From the NCBI GenBank assembly GCA_013115135.1, contig JABANP010000652.1:1-24779 (forward strand): DNA of 24,779 nucleotides, read 5' to 3'. The notes under the pieces were generated by a model. That model had not been told where the DNA came from, searched no databases, and saw nothing but the letters and a program-made list of their open reading frames with translations. The number at the start of each line of letters is the position of its first letter. Within the stretch, counting starts at the first letter, position 1. Shown here piece by piece: positions 17,694 through 24,779 of the stretch. Made by a program: the position numbers and the translations under genes. This DNA is from Perkinsus olseni. Lineage: Eukaryota; Perkinsozoa; Perkinsida; Perkinsidae.

Positions 17694-19756
17694 ATGGTCG
17701 TAGACGTCTGGGCCCAGCCAGCTGACAGCTCTCTGCGGCATCTCGTCCCAGAGGCGGTTAAACTGTTCGAGAGATCGCAGTCACCGATGATAGGATGGTG
17801 AGGCATTGAGGCCGTTCGTCACTGCGCCACGAAATTCGAAAGCTATTTTCAGGGGAGACACTCCTTTGACGCCGTCGAGGTTACTGGGAATGCTGGACGC
17901 GGCCGAGATCGATCAGGTGGGCCAGGCAAGGGCTTGGAAGTGGTCTTCGGCAGCGATGCTGTGGTAGTGAGCATGTACTTGAGGAGGGCGCCTCAATATC
18001 ACTGAGCAAACTCACAGTTTATTATGTGAAAGTATGATAATACAGTAGAGTTTCCCCCGTGATGTGAAGAACACTGGTGGAAAAAACCCATTTTACATCG
18101 CGAAATTCAGATTGAACAAGTGAAAAACCATTTCACGTTTTGCGTGTGAAGCTGCAGAAAATTATCCTGTAATGTTGATGCCCTTTATACTGTGTATCTT
18201 AGTATGTTAATTCCTGCTGTGGATAAAATTAAGTATGCTTCCGGAGCCATCCGTCGGTGAAATCTTCATAGTCGAATGATTCTTCCTCGTATTTTGTGCG
18301 CTGTAGTGAATCCTAGGGAGCAGCTGTATCGAAAGAGATCTTGGCCGGCTGGTGTCTTCAGATGCTACTCTCAGCTTGGGTAAGGCCGGGGGGCATCGAG
18401 GCTGTCAGTAACGAGAAAGTGCTGAGCTTCACTACGGCAGCGCCCGACAGATTCTTCGGTGAGGAATGTCTTCTTGTCATATTATCTTGCCGCTGAGTGA
18501 ATCAGAAATGTACCGTTTTCAACGGAACAATGAATGATGCAAAAGTGAGGCCACGAAGCCAGTGGCGGCGGAAGTCGGGCCTGCGGGGTATCGAGGCAGC
18601 ACTCTGCCGTCGCAGCGACATATGGCGTAGTGGCCTCATTTTTGTGTGTTCCGTTACGAACTGCATCGCTATTATGCTATGAGTAATTACAATGTTCGCT
18701 ATTTGGCGAAGTGTCCTCAACTCAGTATTATAATATGAAAGTTTGGCCGCCCTTGACCGGGCCTGGTGGCGCGTTACCACTCGGACAGGCCTCCGGTCGT
18801 GGAGCCTTCCTTCGATCCCTCATCGCGTTGCTTGCCAGGCCTCGCTGCAGTCGACTTGGATCGGCCGGTAGAAGCCGCGAGGTTGATCGAGAAGGCCGTT
18901 AAAGATGATGGTTTTGTCGGTATGTGAATGCACTAATCCATCCCACAGTGGACGGCTCTCAGGCGTCCGTATTATGCCTTGGTTATGGGACAGGCCACCA
19001 ACGCATGAGACCTACTACCCTATATACTTGAAATGTGTGGAGCTGGGAGTGCCCTTGTGCACGCAGGTACTGAGGGCGCGGGTTCGATCCCTGCGGCTGT
19101 CGTTTCTTCCAATATCGCTTTCGTCAGGTGGGTCATACAGGCCCGGCGCGACCGAGTGATACCGGTAGGCCGATACCGTATATCGACAGAGTAGCTCTGC
19201 ATTTCCCCGAAGTAACTAGGTCGCAGGTTCGAATCCCAGCGACGGCATCTCTCATTCTCAGCTCCGTATTGTTTGCGGCCATATTGGACACCCCTGGTTG
19301 CATGAGATGATGTCAGTAATGTGGAAGCACGAGAATATCTTTCTTGACACCAGTGCCTACCTTCCCAAGATGTACGGTAAGGATTTGCTGGCGTACTTGC
19401 ACACCAAGTCTGGCTCGAAGAAGGTAAAATCCTCAAGAACAGTCACGATGATCATCTATCGTCTCCAGCCTTATTCGTGTGCCTACGGTACGGTTTTTTC
19501 ATTATACGGTTTTCGTTTCTTTCGACCGTCATTCGTCGTCCGCCCGTATCAGGTTATGTTCGGTACCAACTTTCCCCAACTTGATCTCACGAAGTGCATG
19601 CAGCAAGTGCATCAGCTTGGCCTCCCGCCTGACGTAAAGGACCGCTTCCTCACCACCAACGCTCAGAAGGTCTTCGCCCTACCCTGCGTGGGCCTTCAAA
19701 GGACGGAGAGAGCAAACTGTGATTACATGATTTTGTGTATTCGACCAATTTTTTGA
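17694..19756 (+). CDS. Amidohydrolase-2 family protein (TIM-barrel, ACMSD-like superfamily)
   Basis: Eight exons, 299 codons: 17694-17797, 17853-17916, 18362-18458, 18839-18919, 18963-19066, 19128-19211, 19262-19423 and 19553-19756. Every junction is GT-AG and keeps frame. Introns are 55, 445, 380, 43, 61, 50 and 129 nt. The product starts MVVDVWAQPADSS and contains RLLGMLDAAEIDQ, MLLSAWVRPGG, GLAAVDLDRPVEAARLIEKA, GVRIMPWLWDRPP, CTQVGHTGP, IVCGHIGHPW, FLDTSAYLPK and MFGTNFPQ, then FLTTNAQKVFAL: the usual order for this family. These enzymes hydrolyse or decarboxylate small metabolites at a metal site; the substrate is unknown. The usual N-terminal HxH is absent (DVWAQP) and the C-terminal metal Asp (FGxDxP) is Asn, so activity may be altered or lost. 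It sits 277 nt after the PP2C-MYND gene on the same strand. Confidence 0.88.
18540..18644. repeat. Imperfect inverted repeat (~105 nt) inside intron 3 of the amidohydrolase gene
   Basis: The left arm 18540-18561 (AAAAGTGAGGCCACGAAGCC core) and right arm 18623-18644 (TGGCGTAGTGGCCTCATTTT core) are complementary at about 19 of 22 positions, with further partial pairing inside (GTGGCGGCGG with CCGTCGCAGCGAC). The whole could fold into a long hairpin. It lies in the 380-nt intron 18459-18838, far longer than most introns here. Confidence 0.7.
19067..19127 (+). other. Intron 5 of the amidohydrolase gene with B-box-like motif
   Basis: A 61-nt GT-AG intron containing GGTTCGATCCC at 19081-19091, which fits the tRNA/SINE internal promoter B-box (GGTTCGANNCC). 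It starts with GTACTGAGGGCGC and resembles intron 6 of the same gene at 19212-19261. Confidence 0.7.
19212..19261 (+). other. Intron 6 of the amidohydrolase gene with B-box-like motif
   Basis: A 50-nt GT-AG intron containing GGTTCGAATCC at 19226-19236, a perfect B-box match. It is flanked by GTCGC (19220-19224) and GCGAC (19239-19243), which can pair into a hairpin with the T-loop-like sequence at its tip. The beginning (GTAACTAGGTCGC) parallels intron 5. Confidence 0.7.
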
Positions 19757-19868
19757 ACCCTCCACTGAACTTTCGAAGGCGGAGCGAAGTGAAAATTAGT
19801 TTTGTTGTTTTTGGCCGGGCTCACGAGTAATACTGTGGTTCGTTCAGCAGTTAAACGCAGCTGCCTGC

Positions 19869-21645
19869 ATGTCTGGCGCCCCGGATCCCTCCCAAGGTCT
19901 CGGCGCGCTCACTGCGCCACAGCCTTCTGGAACTGTGACGGCGTCACACTCCGTGACGTCACCGCCACCCACCAGCGGGCCTTCCTCAGCTGCTGCGATA
20001 GCGGCTGCAGCTGTTCTATTGCAGCAACAGCAGCAACAGTCGGGCTTCGGTCAGCCTGGACTGCCATCCACCGACGGAGCTGGGAAGAATGGCAGCGACG
20101 AAGAGAACAGAGTCGTCGATGAGGCCTTCATGAGATGTAAGCGCTGCGGTCTAGTCTGGCTGCATTCACCACTGTAAGGGCACTGGGGCTGTTACGTGAG
20201 TATTCATGTTAGGATTGGTAGTTTTGAGTGCACTGAGGAGCGCCCGTTCTTGATGGCCAGTTTCAGTCTAATTTACTCTCCGTAGAATGCTGGGCCCTCC
20301 ACGAAAAGAGTCAGCATCGATCACAGTGACGGTCGTTTTTGACCTCTTGGATGGTCAAACGGGTAGAATTATTCATTCCCTGCTCAGTACTGATATCATG
20401 ATACTATCAGAATAAGATACTTCAAAACTTTCTGGTGGAATTTCATATTTTGATCATGAATTTGTTAGTTGCATTATTATTCTTTTCATACGTTTGTTGT
20501 GGTATCACCCATTACTAAGTGAACGAGGCACTGTGTCGACACATCACCCTTATTATTCTCTCTTCCTGCTCAGCCCTCACGGTGACACCGGTGCCCCCTG
20601 GAGACTACACTGAAGAGGAGAATAACTTTTTGGTGGATCAGATGGTCAAGCATCGGTAAGTGGGCTTATCGTTGCGACCCAGCCAACGCCGTCGTGTGCC
20701 GCGTTGTTGTTGGTGTATCAGCGCACGGGTGGAGTTTGCGCCAGATCGGAACTTTTGTGGACGCAAGTCTGTCTCGTCCAGAAGCAAAGGGAACCTTTAA
20801 ATGTTGTGCTCCTGTGGTTGCGAGGTTTAACAGGGTCGTTCTTTTCGTCGGCTGCCTTTGTCGTCTTGGACGAGCAGTGAGTCGTTTCTACGCGGAGGTG
20901 ATCGCTTTTTCAGTGCACAATTGAAGGGAAAGTTTGAGGGTATGGTGAGGATTCGAAATAAGATCTATCAGATGATTGCTGTGGCGATGAACAGAAGATT
21001 CCCTAATGCTCAACCTAAAAGTGAGACTGCCCATGATCGACCTCGGATACTTTGCTGATTCGTGTTCTCTGGGGAATTCATTCGCCGCAGGTACACTTGA
21101 GATCAAGCGTCGTATAACCTGTCTAGTGGAGCGTGTGCGCCGTGGTGGCGGTGACAAGTACCCGCCCGACCACTGGCACAACGTCCTCACCAGAGAGTAT
21201 CTCAACTGGCATCCGACCGCAGCACCTTCAAGCGTCGATGGTAGCCCTTCGCGACCGCGCTCGGCAACAGCATCTGGAGGCAATCGCAAGCGAAGGAGCT
21301 CGCGCAACAGTCGTGGTGAGTTGGGTGGAGTGCAGTAGCGCTCGCCCAGATGATCGATATTCAGAGTACGATTACGATTCGGAGTCGACCTCCTCAGCGG
21401 AGCATGTGTTGGACGGGTCGTGGGTGGACGGAAGAGGGCACATTTCTCTGGAGAAATTGCTCGACAAAAAATCAGAGTTGGAGATCGCCTTAAGACAGGC
21501 CGAGTTGGTGAAGGTGAGGCTTGAGAGAGAGCTGTTGGCGATGGACACAAAAGAAGCATTGACTGGCGTGCCTCCCAGTGGCAGCGCAGACGACACAGCA
21601 GCGGCCCAGCCGTCACCACCACCACCCGCTGATGCAACCTTTTGA
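19869..21645 (+). CDS. SANT/Myb-like, coiled-coil nuclear-type protein (332 aa, orphan)
   Basis: Five exons: 19869-20136, 20574-20655, 20878-21020, 21091-21315 and 21365-21645. Introns are 437, 222, 70 and 49 nt, all GT-AG, and the phases fit exactly. The start MSGAPDPSQG lies 112 nt after the amidohydrolase stop. Residues 1-89 are Ser/Pro/Ala-rich with six Gln at 52-57. Residues ~101-182 look like a Myb/SANT-type helical unit: YTEEENNFLVDQMVKHR, then MIAVAMNRRFPNAQPK and STLEIKRRITCLVERVRR. A basic Ser/Arg stretch follows (GGNRKRRSSRNSR), then an acidic patch (EYDYDSES), a likely coiled coil at ~266-300 (LEKLLDKKSELEIALRQAEL) and a Pro-rich tail. A DNA-binding or chromatin role is inference from this layout; no specific family is recognised. 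Confidence 0.75.
20022..20039 (+). repeat. CAG/CAA run encoding six glutamines
   Basis: Six Gln codons alternating CAG and CAA in the N-terminal low-complexity region of the SANT-like protein, preceded by an Ala-rich stretch. Confidence 0.85.
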
Positions 21646-22020
21646 GCTCTGTACTCGGCCTGCGTTGAGGGAGGGTAACACGGTAACGCCTTTTCCGTAT
21701 TTTTATGATTTGCTGACAGCTGCGCGTGCGTGCAGAGGTGACGTCCACCGGGCGATATCTGACTACCCTTGATAGCGTGTGGATACCTGATGCTGCGAAC
21801 ACCCTTCGTCTGGCGTTAGCTCACTAGGACGGTAGAAGCCTTCTTTAGTAGGAGTTGTTACGCTGTTCTTCGATCTCCCGACCTCGCTGAGGGTGGACTG
21901 GAACATCATTTTAGGTGTCGCTCTTTAGCGTGGCAAAATGTTCCTTGTCTTCGAGAAATTTATTTTTCTGATTGGCGATTTTCTTGATTTTTAGGATCAG
22001 TTGTGCGCCCCGCCCCATCA
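21646..22020. other. Intergenic region before the QSOX gene
   Basis: About 375 nt. A T-rich tract ending in TTTTTAG (about 21981-21994) lies ~27 nt before the QSOX start codon and would suit a cis- or trans-splice acceptor. Nothing else is recognised. Confidence 0.45.
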
Positions 22021-23643
22021 ATGCGTCTTCAGCTACCCGAGATGGCCGCGATGATGATCGCGGTGTTCCACAGTTCTTACCATGGTCTGTACCCCAAGGG
22101 CGAGACGAAGATCCTCGATGGCGATGAGAATGACGTGAGGAAGGCTGAAGCTACAAAGCTGTATAAGAAGGTCACCATTTTCTATGCGCATTGGTGTAGC
22201 CACTGCCAGTCCGTCGCACACGACCTCAACACGAACGAGAAAAAGTTCTACGACCCGAAGACGTTCTATGACGAGGAGGGCCTTCCGAGGGTGGTGGCCT
22301 TTGACTGTGCCCGAGACGACGAGGCTAATGAATTCTGTGGGGAGCAGGGAGTGAAAGGGTATCCGACCTTCTACACCTGTCTGAGGGACAAGAAGAGCGG
22401 CGGCGTGTTCCCTGCTGATCCACTTAAACTATGTCATCAATGTGCTGAAACAAATACCGGCAACACCGCCCCTACTACTACCACAACGACCACTACCACA
22501 ACAACCCCAACTACTACCCCATGTGCTACCACGACACCCTGCTCGGCATCAACGGCAACAACCACTACTACCACCACCACTACCATGAGTACCACATCTT
22601 TCCCAACTCCCACAACTATTATCACGACACCTTGCCGGACATCTACGACGACCAAGTCGTCTCCTACCATTATCACCACCACAGCAACTCCCACTGGAGG
22701 GAGTATTTTTCCGGATGAAGCTAATGCGACTTACGCGATGCGCACACTAGACGGGATCCTCGCTTTTGCCTACGCTCTGCACACGGCCACGTTCTTTCCG
22801 ATGAACAAAACTCTTATAGAGGAGAAGTTGAAGACGCTAGAAGAGAGCCTCTTGCCGGTCATCATAGCTGTTCATCCCGATAAGGAGTTCCGAGAGGACG
22901 TCCGCGGCCTGCTAGACAACATAACACAGGCTTCCGGGCGCTATCACTAGAGCTCAGTGGATGAGTATGTTGGACGGGATCGCACCGAGGGCGATGCGGC
23001 AGCAGCCTGATGCGTTCTGGAAGCACTGCAATAACTTTAACTGCGGGTTGTGGCAATTCTTTCATTCCCTTACTTTGGGAGTGGGTCGGAGGTCGAATCT
23101 TCCGGCGAACGACTCTGCAGGGGAAGTGGTTATGAAGACAATCAAGATGTTTGTTGTGGATTTTTTTCATGTGTCTCGAATGTGCACAGCACTTCGTTAA
23201 AAGCTATGATGATTGTGCTGCTGGTCGATGCACGATGGACCATCCTGATAAGAGGCATACGGCCCTGTGGTTATGGCGCCTTCATAATATGGTTAATAAT
23301 AGGACGTCACACGAGAGGGGTATCACAGGCAAGGATACAGCATGGCCAACTAAGGATGAGTGTACCAAGTGTCGAGAGTACCGCTCCGGTGTGAGCAACA
23401 ACTACACATTCAATGAAGACGCAGTGATGGACTTCCTCGAGGAATCCTATTATCCGCAGAGCTCGGATGTCAAGCCTACTGGCCCTAGTGGCTCCCGTCC
23501 GATGGTGAGTTTCCACTGACTTTCGTTGTCGGCCGATCGCTCCAGCCTTTGTCATGACGCTGCTTTAGGTACAGCTGGGTTACCACACAATCGCCTTGCT
23601 TTCGCTGGCTATTTTACCGTTGATTATGGTGACCAATTTCTGA
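22021..23643 (+). CDS. QSOX: Quiescin-type sulfhydryl oxidase (thioredoxin + Erv/ALR domains), two apparent frameshifts
   Basis: The start MRLQLPEMAAMMIAVF may act as a short signal peptide. The thioredoxin domain has FYAHWCSHC (C59, C62) and cis-Pro motif GVKGYPTFY. A Thr-rich stalk follows (~residues 152-225), then a helical region (LEESLLPVIIAVHPDKEF) and an Erv/ALR domain with CGLWQFFHSLTLG, MCLEC (the FAD-proximal CxxC), HTALWLWRLHNMVNNR and CTKC. After a 64-nt intron (23505-23568) the last exon encodes a membrane anchor (TIALLSLAILPLIMVTNF), stop 23641-23643. QSOX enzymes make disulfides in secreted proteins and reduce O2 to H2O2. Frame is lost near 22936-22938 (GGG) and at the seven-T run 23161-23167; one base fewer at each would restore frame. 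A 58-nt intron (22900-22957) could explain the first. Assembly errors or early pseudogenisation are both possible. Confidence 0.88.
22474..22694 (+). repeat. ACN-codon repeat encoding a Thr-rich stalk
   Basis: Long runs of ACT/ACC/ACA/ACG codons with occasional Pro, Cys and Ser. Mixed codons with constant Thr indicate selection at protein level. It sits between the thioredoxin and helical/Erv parts of the QSOX protein and resembles an O-glycosylated mucin-like linker. Confidence 0.85.
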
Positions 23644-24284
23644 GAGGTATCCATCGGTCGCGCAAACCATGCCCGTTCGATTCCGTTTTTTAGGCCATCC
23701 TTTTAGCGAATTCTTCGCCTTCGTCATGCACCACAACGTCGCCGTGTATCTTCCCGTTCAATTATATTTAGCTTCCGTCTTTGGTGCGGGAAAGTTGACT
23801 CTCTTCCGCATTGGTCGTGGCAATCCAGGTCTTGATTGCCTTTCTGACGACATAGCCCGCCCCGCCATTATCGAGGACCCTTAGGAGGCAGCAGGCGTCA
23901 TTTCGGCACCTCAGGCTTCCATCTGCGCAGCTTCCTTAACTGAGCTTTACTCCCGCTCGGAAGAGCCAATTTTTTCCGCCTTTATTTTTGCTGAAGAAGT
24001 GCGTTGTGGTCGTCGAAGCATTAGCGGTGAAGTACCATAAATCCAGATCATTTCCCTTACATTTTCGCATCAACTGCCTTATCCATCTCCCACGTAGTTT
24101 GCGTTCATCAATCAGCCTTGGGCGTGTGCACAAAGTTGACGACTTCTGGTCGATACGTCCGAGCTCTGGTCCTGGCGTACTCTCACCTAGGTGTCGATAC
24201 GCCTCCTGTCGAGCACTGGTCGCTACTAAAAATCCTGAATAGATACGGCGATGGTCGGGCCCCATCGCTAACCCTTCCTGTCTA
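23644..24284. other. Intergenic region between QSOX and the next thioredoxin-fold gene
   Basis: About 640 nt. Two + strand ORFs (23669-23884, 23988-24242) and a long minus ORF (23936-24661) are open but show no recognisable domain. The minus one runs antisense across the next gene's thioredoxin-encoding start. I call no gene here. Confidence 0.45.
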
Positions 24285-24779
24285 ATGGTGAAAAAAACCG
24301 CTAACCCAGCTAGTCTTGTGACGAAAAACCGAACATTGGATAAGGCTGATGGGAGAAATCGTAGTGAAACGAGAGTTAAGCGACCGAGTGACTTGTTCTT
24401 CACGCTTTTTACCTTTTCGAACTTTGCTTTGGGTTTTGTGTCTATCATCCTGGCTGTCGTGCAGTTGAGGTTGCCAATGGCTGTGTTTTTGAACCTTGAA
24501 GTTGCATGGAGACCGTCTCCTATGATACTGTTCAATTTCATTGTTATCATCGCGACAACTATGGCCCGCGGTGGCAAATTCTTATTTATGGGAGAGGCCT
24601 CCAAAGTTTTAGAAGTGTCCGACAGGGACTTCGACCGCGTAGTGTCATCTAATACGGACAAGCTCGTCCTTTTCTACGCTCATTGGTGCGGCCACTGTAT
24701 TCGTTTTGCCCCAAAATACAAAGCCCTCGCTGAGTCCCTCGGGAAGGATGCCTTCGACGAGACCGGACAGGCGAGGCTC
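24285..24779 (+). CDS. Secreted/membrane thioredoxin-domain protein, 5' part (PDI/QSOX-like; cut by window end)
   Basis: The frame is open from ATG 24285 to the window end (165 codons, no stop). The thioredoxin part includes VLEVSDRDFDRVVSSN and KLVLFYAHWCGHCIRFAPKY, with a CGHC active site as in protein disulfide isomerases and QSOX. The most likely true start is ATG 24522 (MILFNFIVIIATTMARGG), a good signal peptide directly before the domain. Further in-frame ATGs exist at 24477 and 24285; starting at 24285 would add a basic segment (MVKKTANPAS) and another hydrophobic stretch (FALGFVSIILAVVQLRLP). It follows the QSOX gene on the same strand and shares FYAHWC-x-HC with it, so it may be a paralogue or partner in oxidative folding. 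Whether an Erv domain follows is outside the window. Confidence 0.75.
   Translation, partial: MVKKTANPASLVTKNRTLDKADGRNRSETRVKRPSDLFFTLFTFSNFALGFVSIILAVVQLRLPMAVFLNLEVAWRPSPMILFNFIVIIATTMARGGKFLFMGEASKVLEVSDRDFDRVVSSNTDKLVLFYAHWCGHCIRFAPKYKALAESLGKDAFDETGQARL

Noticed and set aside
19140..19250. Possible tRNA gene (T-arm GGTTCGAATCC)
   Set aside because: No matching acceptor stem, D arm or anticodon arm can be placed upstream; that upstream sequence is amidohydrolase exon 6. Kept only as an intron B-box motif.
19020..19436. 138-aa minus-strand ORF containing IEPAPS and RWDSNLRPS-type peptides
   Set aside because: It is antisense to amidohydrolase exons and arises largely from the two B-box introns read backwards; the + strand gene explains the region.
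22437..22694. Val/Gly-rich 85-aa minus-strand ORF
   Set aside because: It is the antisense reading of the Thr-codon repeat in the QSOX stalk.
23936..24661. 241-aa minus-strand ORF
   Set aside because: It lies antisense across the start of a clear thioredoxin-domain gene, has no recognisable domain and low-complexity composition; the + strand frame has a convincing CGHC domain.
1..24779. CRISPR arrays, bacterial operons, insertion sequences, rRNA genes
   Set aside because: None seen: there are no regularly spaced short repeats, no transposase with terminal repeats and no rRNA-like stretches, and the genes carry spliceosomal introns.

Overview
The window is nuclear DNA of a protist with a compact, intron-rich genome. 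Multi-exon genes on both strands carry canonical GT-AG introns, many only 43-55 nt long. Base composition is moderate, several proteins contain Gln/Ala or Thr runs, and no bacterial-style operon signals are seen. This fits an alveolate, and a perkinsid (Perkinsus-like) is my best guess. That assignment is inference from gene style, not a database match. Exon joins were worked out by hand from reading frame, GT-AG borders and family knowledge.

Layout. (1) 40-516 (+): the 3' end of a Gln/Ala-rich protein ending in a GYF domain. (2) 1406-9885: three copies of a ~1.96 kb unit, each with one intronless 517-aa proton/oligopeptide transporter (POT/PTR2) gene. Copies 1 and 2 are in tandem (+) and copy 3 is inverted (-). 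The spacers hold coding-like but broken fragments. (3) 10586-12755 (-): an ankyrin-repeat gene with two ankyrin-like remnants upstream. (4) 13172-14884 (-): V-ATPase V0 subunit d, 11 exons and 405 codons. (5) 15807-24779 (+): a head-to-tail series made of a PP2C phosphatase joined to a MYND zinc finger, an 8-exon amidohydrolase-2 protein, a SANT/Myb-like coiled-coil protein, a QSOX-type sulfhydryl oxidase with a Thr-rich stalk and C-terminal membrane anchor, and the start of a second thioredoxin-fold protein cut by the window end.

The neighbours do not form one pathway. The V-ATPase subunit and the POT transporters both concern proton gradients (acidification and proton-driven peptide uptake). 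The last two genes both concern oxidative folding of secreted proteins and look like neighbouring paralogues or functional partners.

The most unusual signals are: two adjacent introns of the amidohydrolase gene that look related to each other and carry perfect tRNA-type B-box motifs (introner-like); a ~105-nt imperfect inverted repeat inside another intron of the same gene; the PP2C-MYND fusion, which depends on a 46-nt intron; two homopolymer frameshifts in the QSOX gene; and POT copies whose coding regions are far more alike than their 3' flanks.
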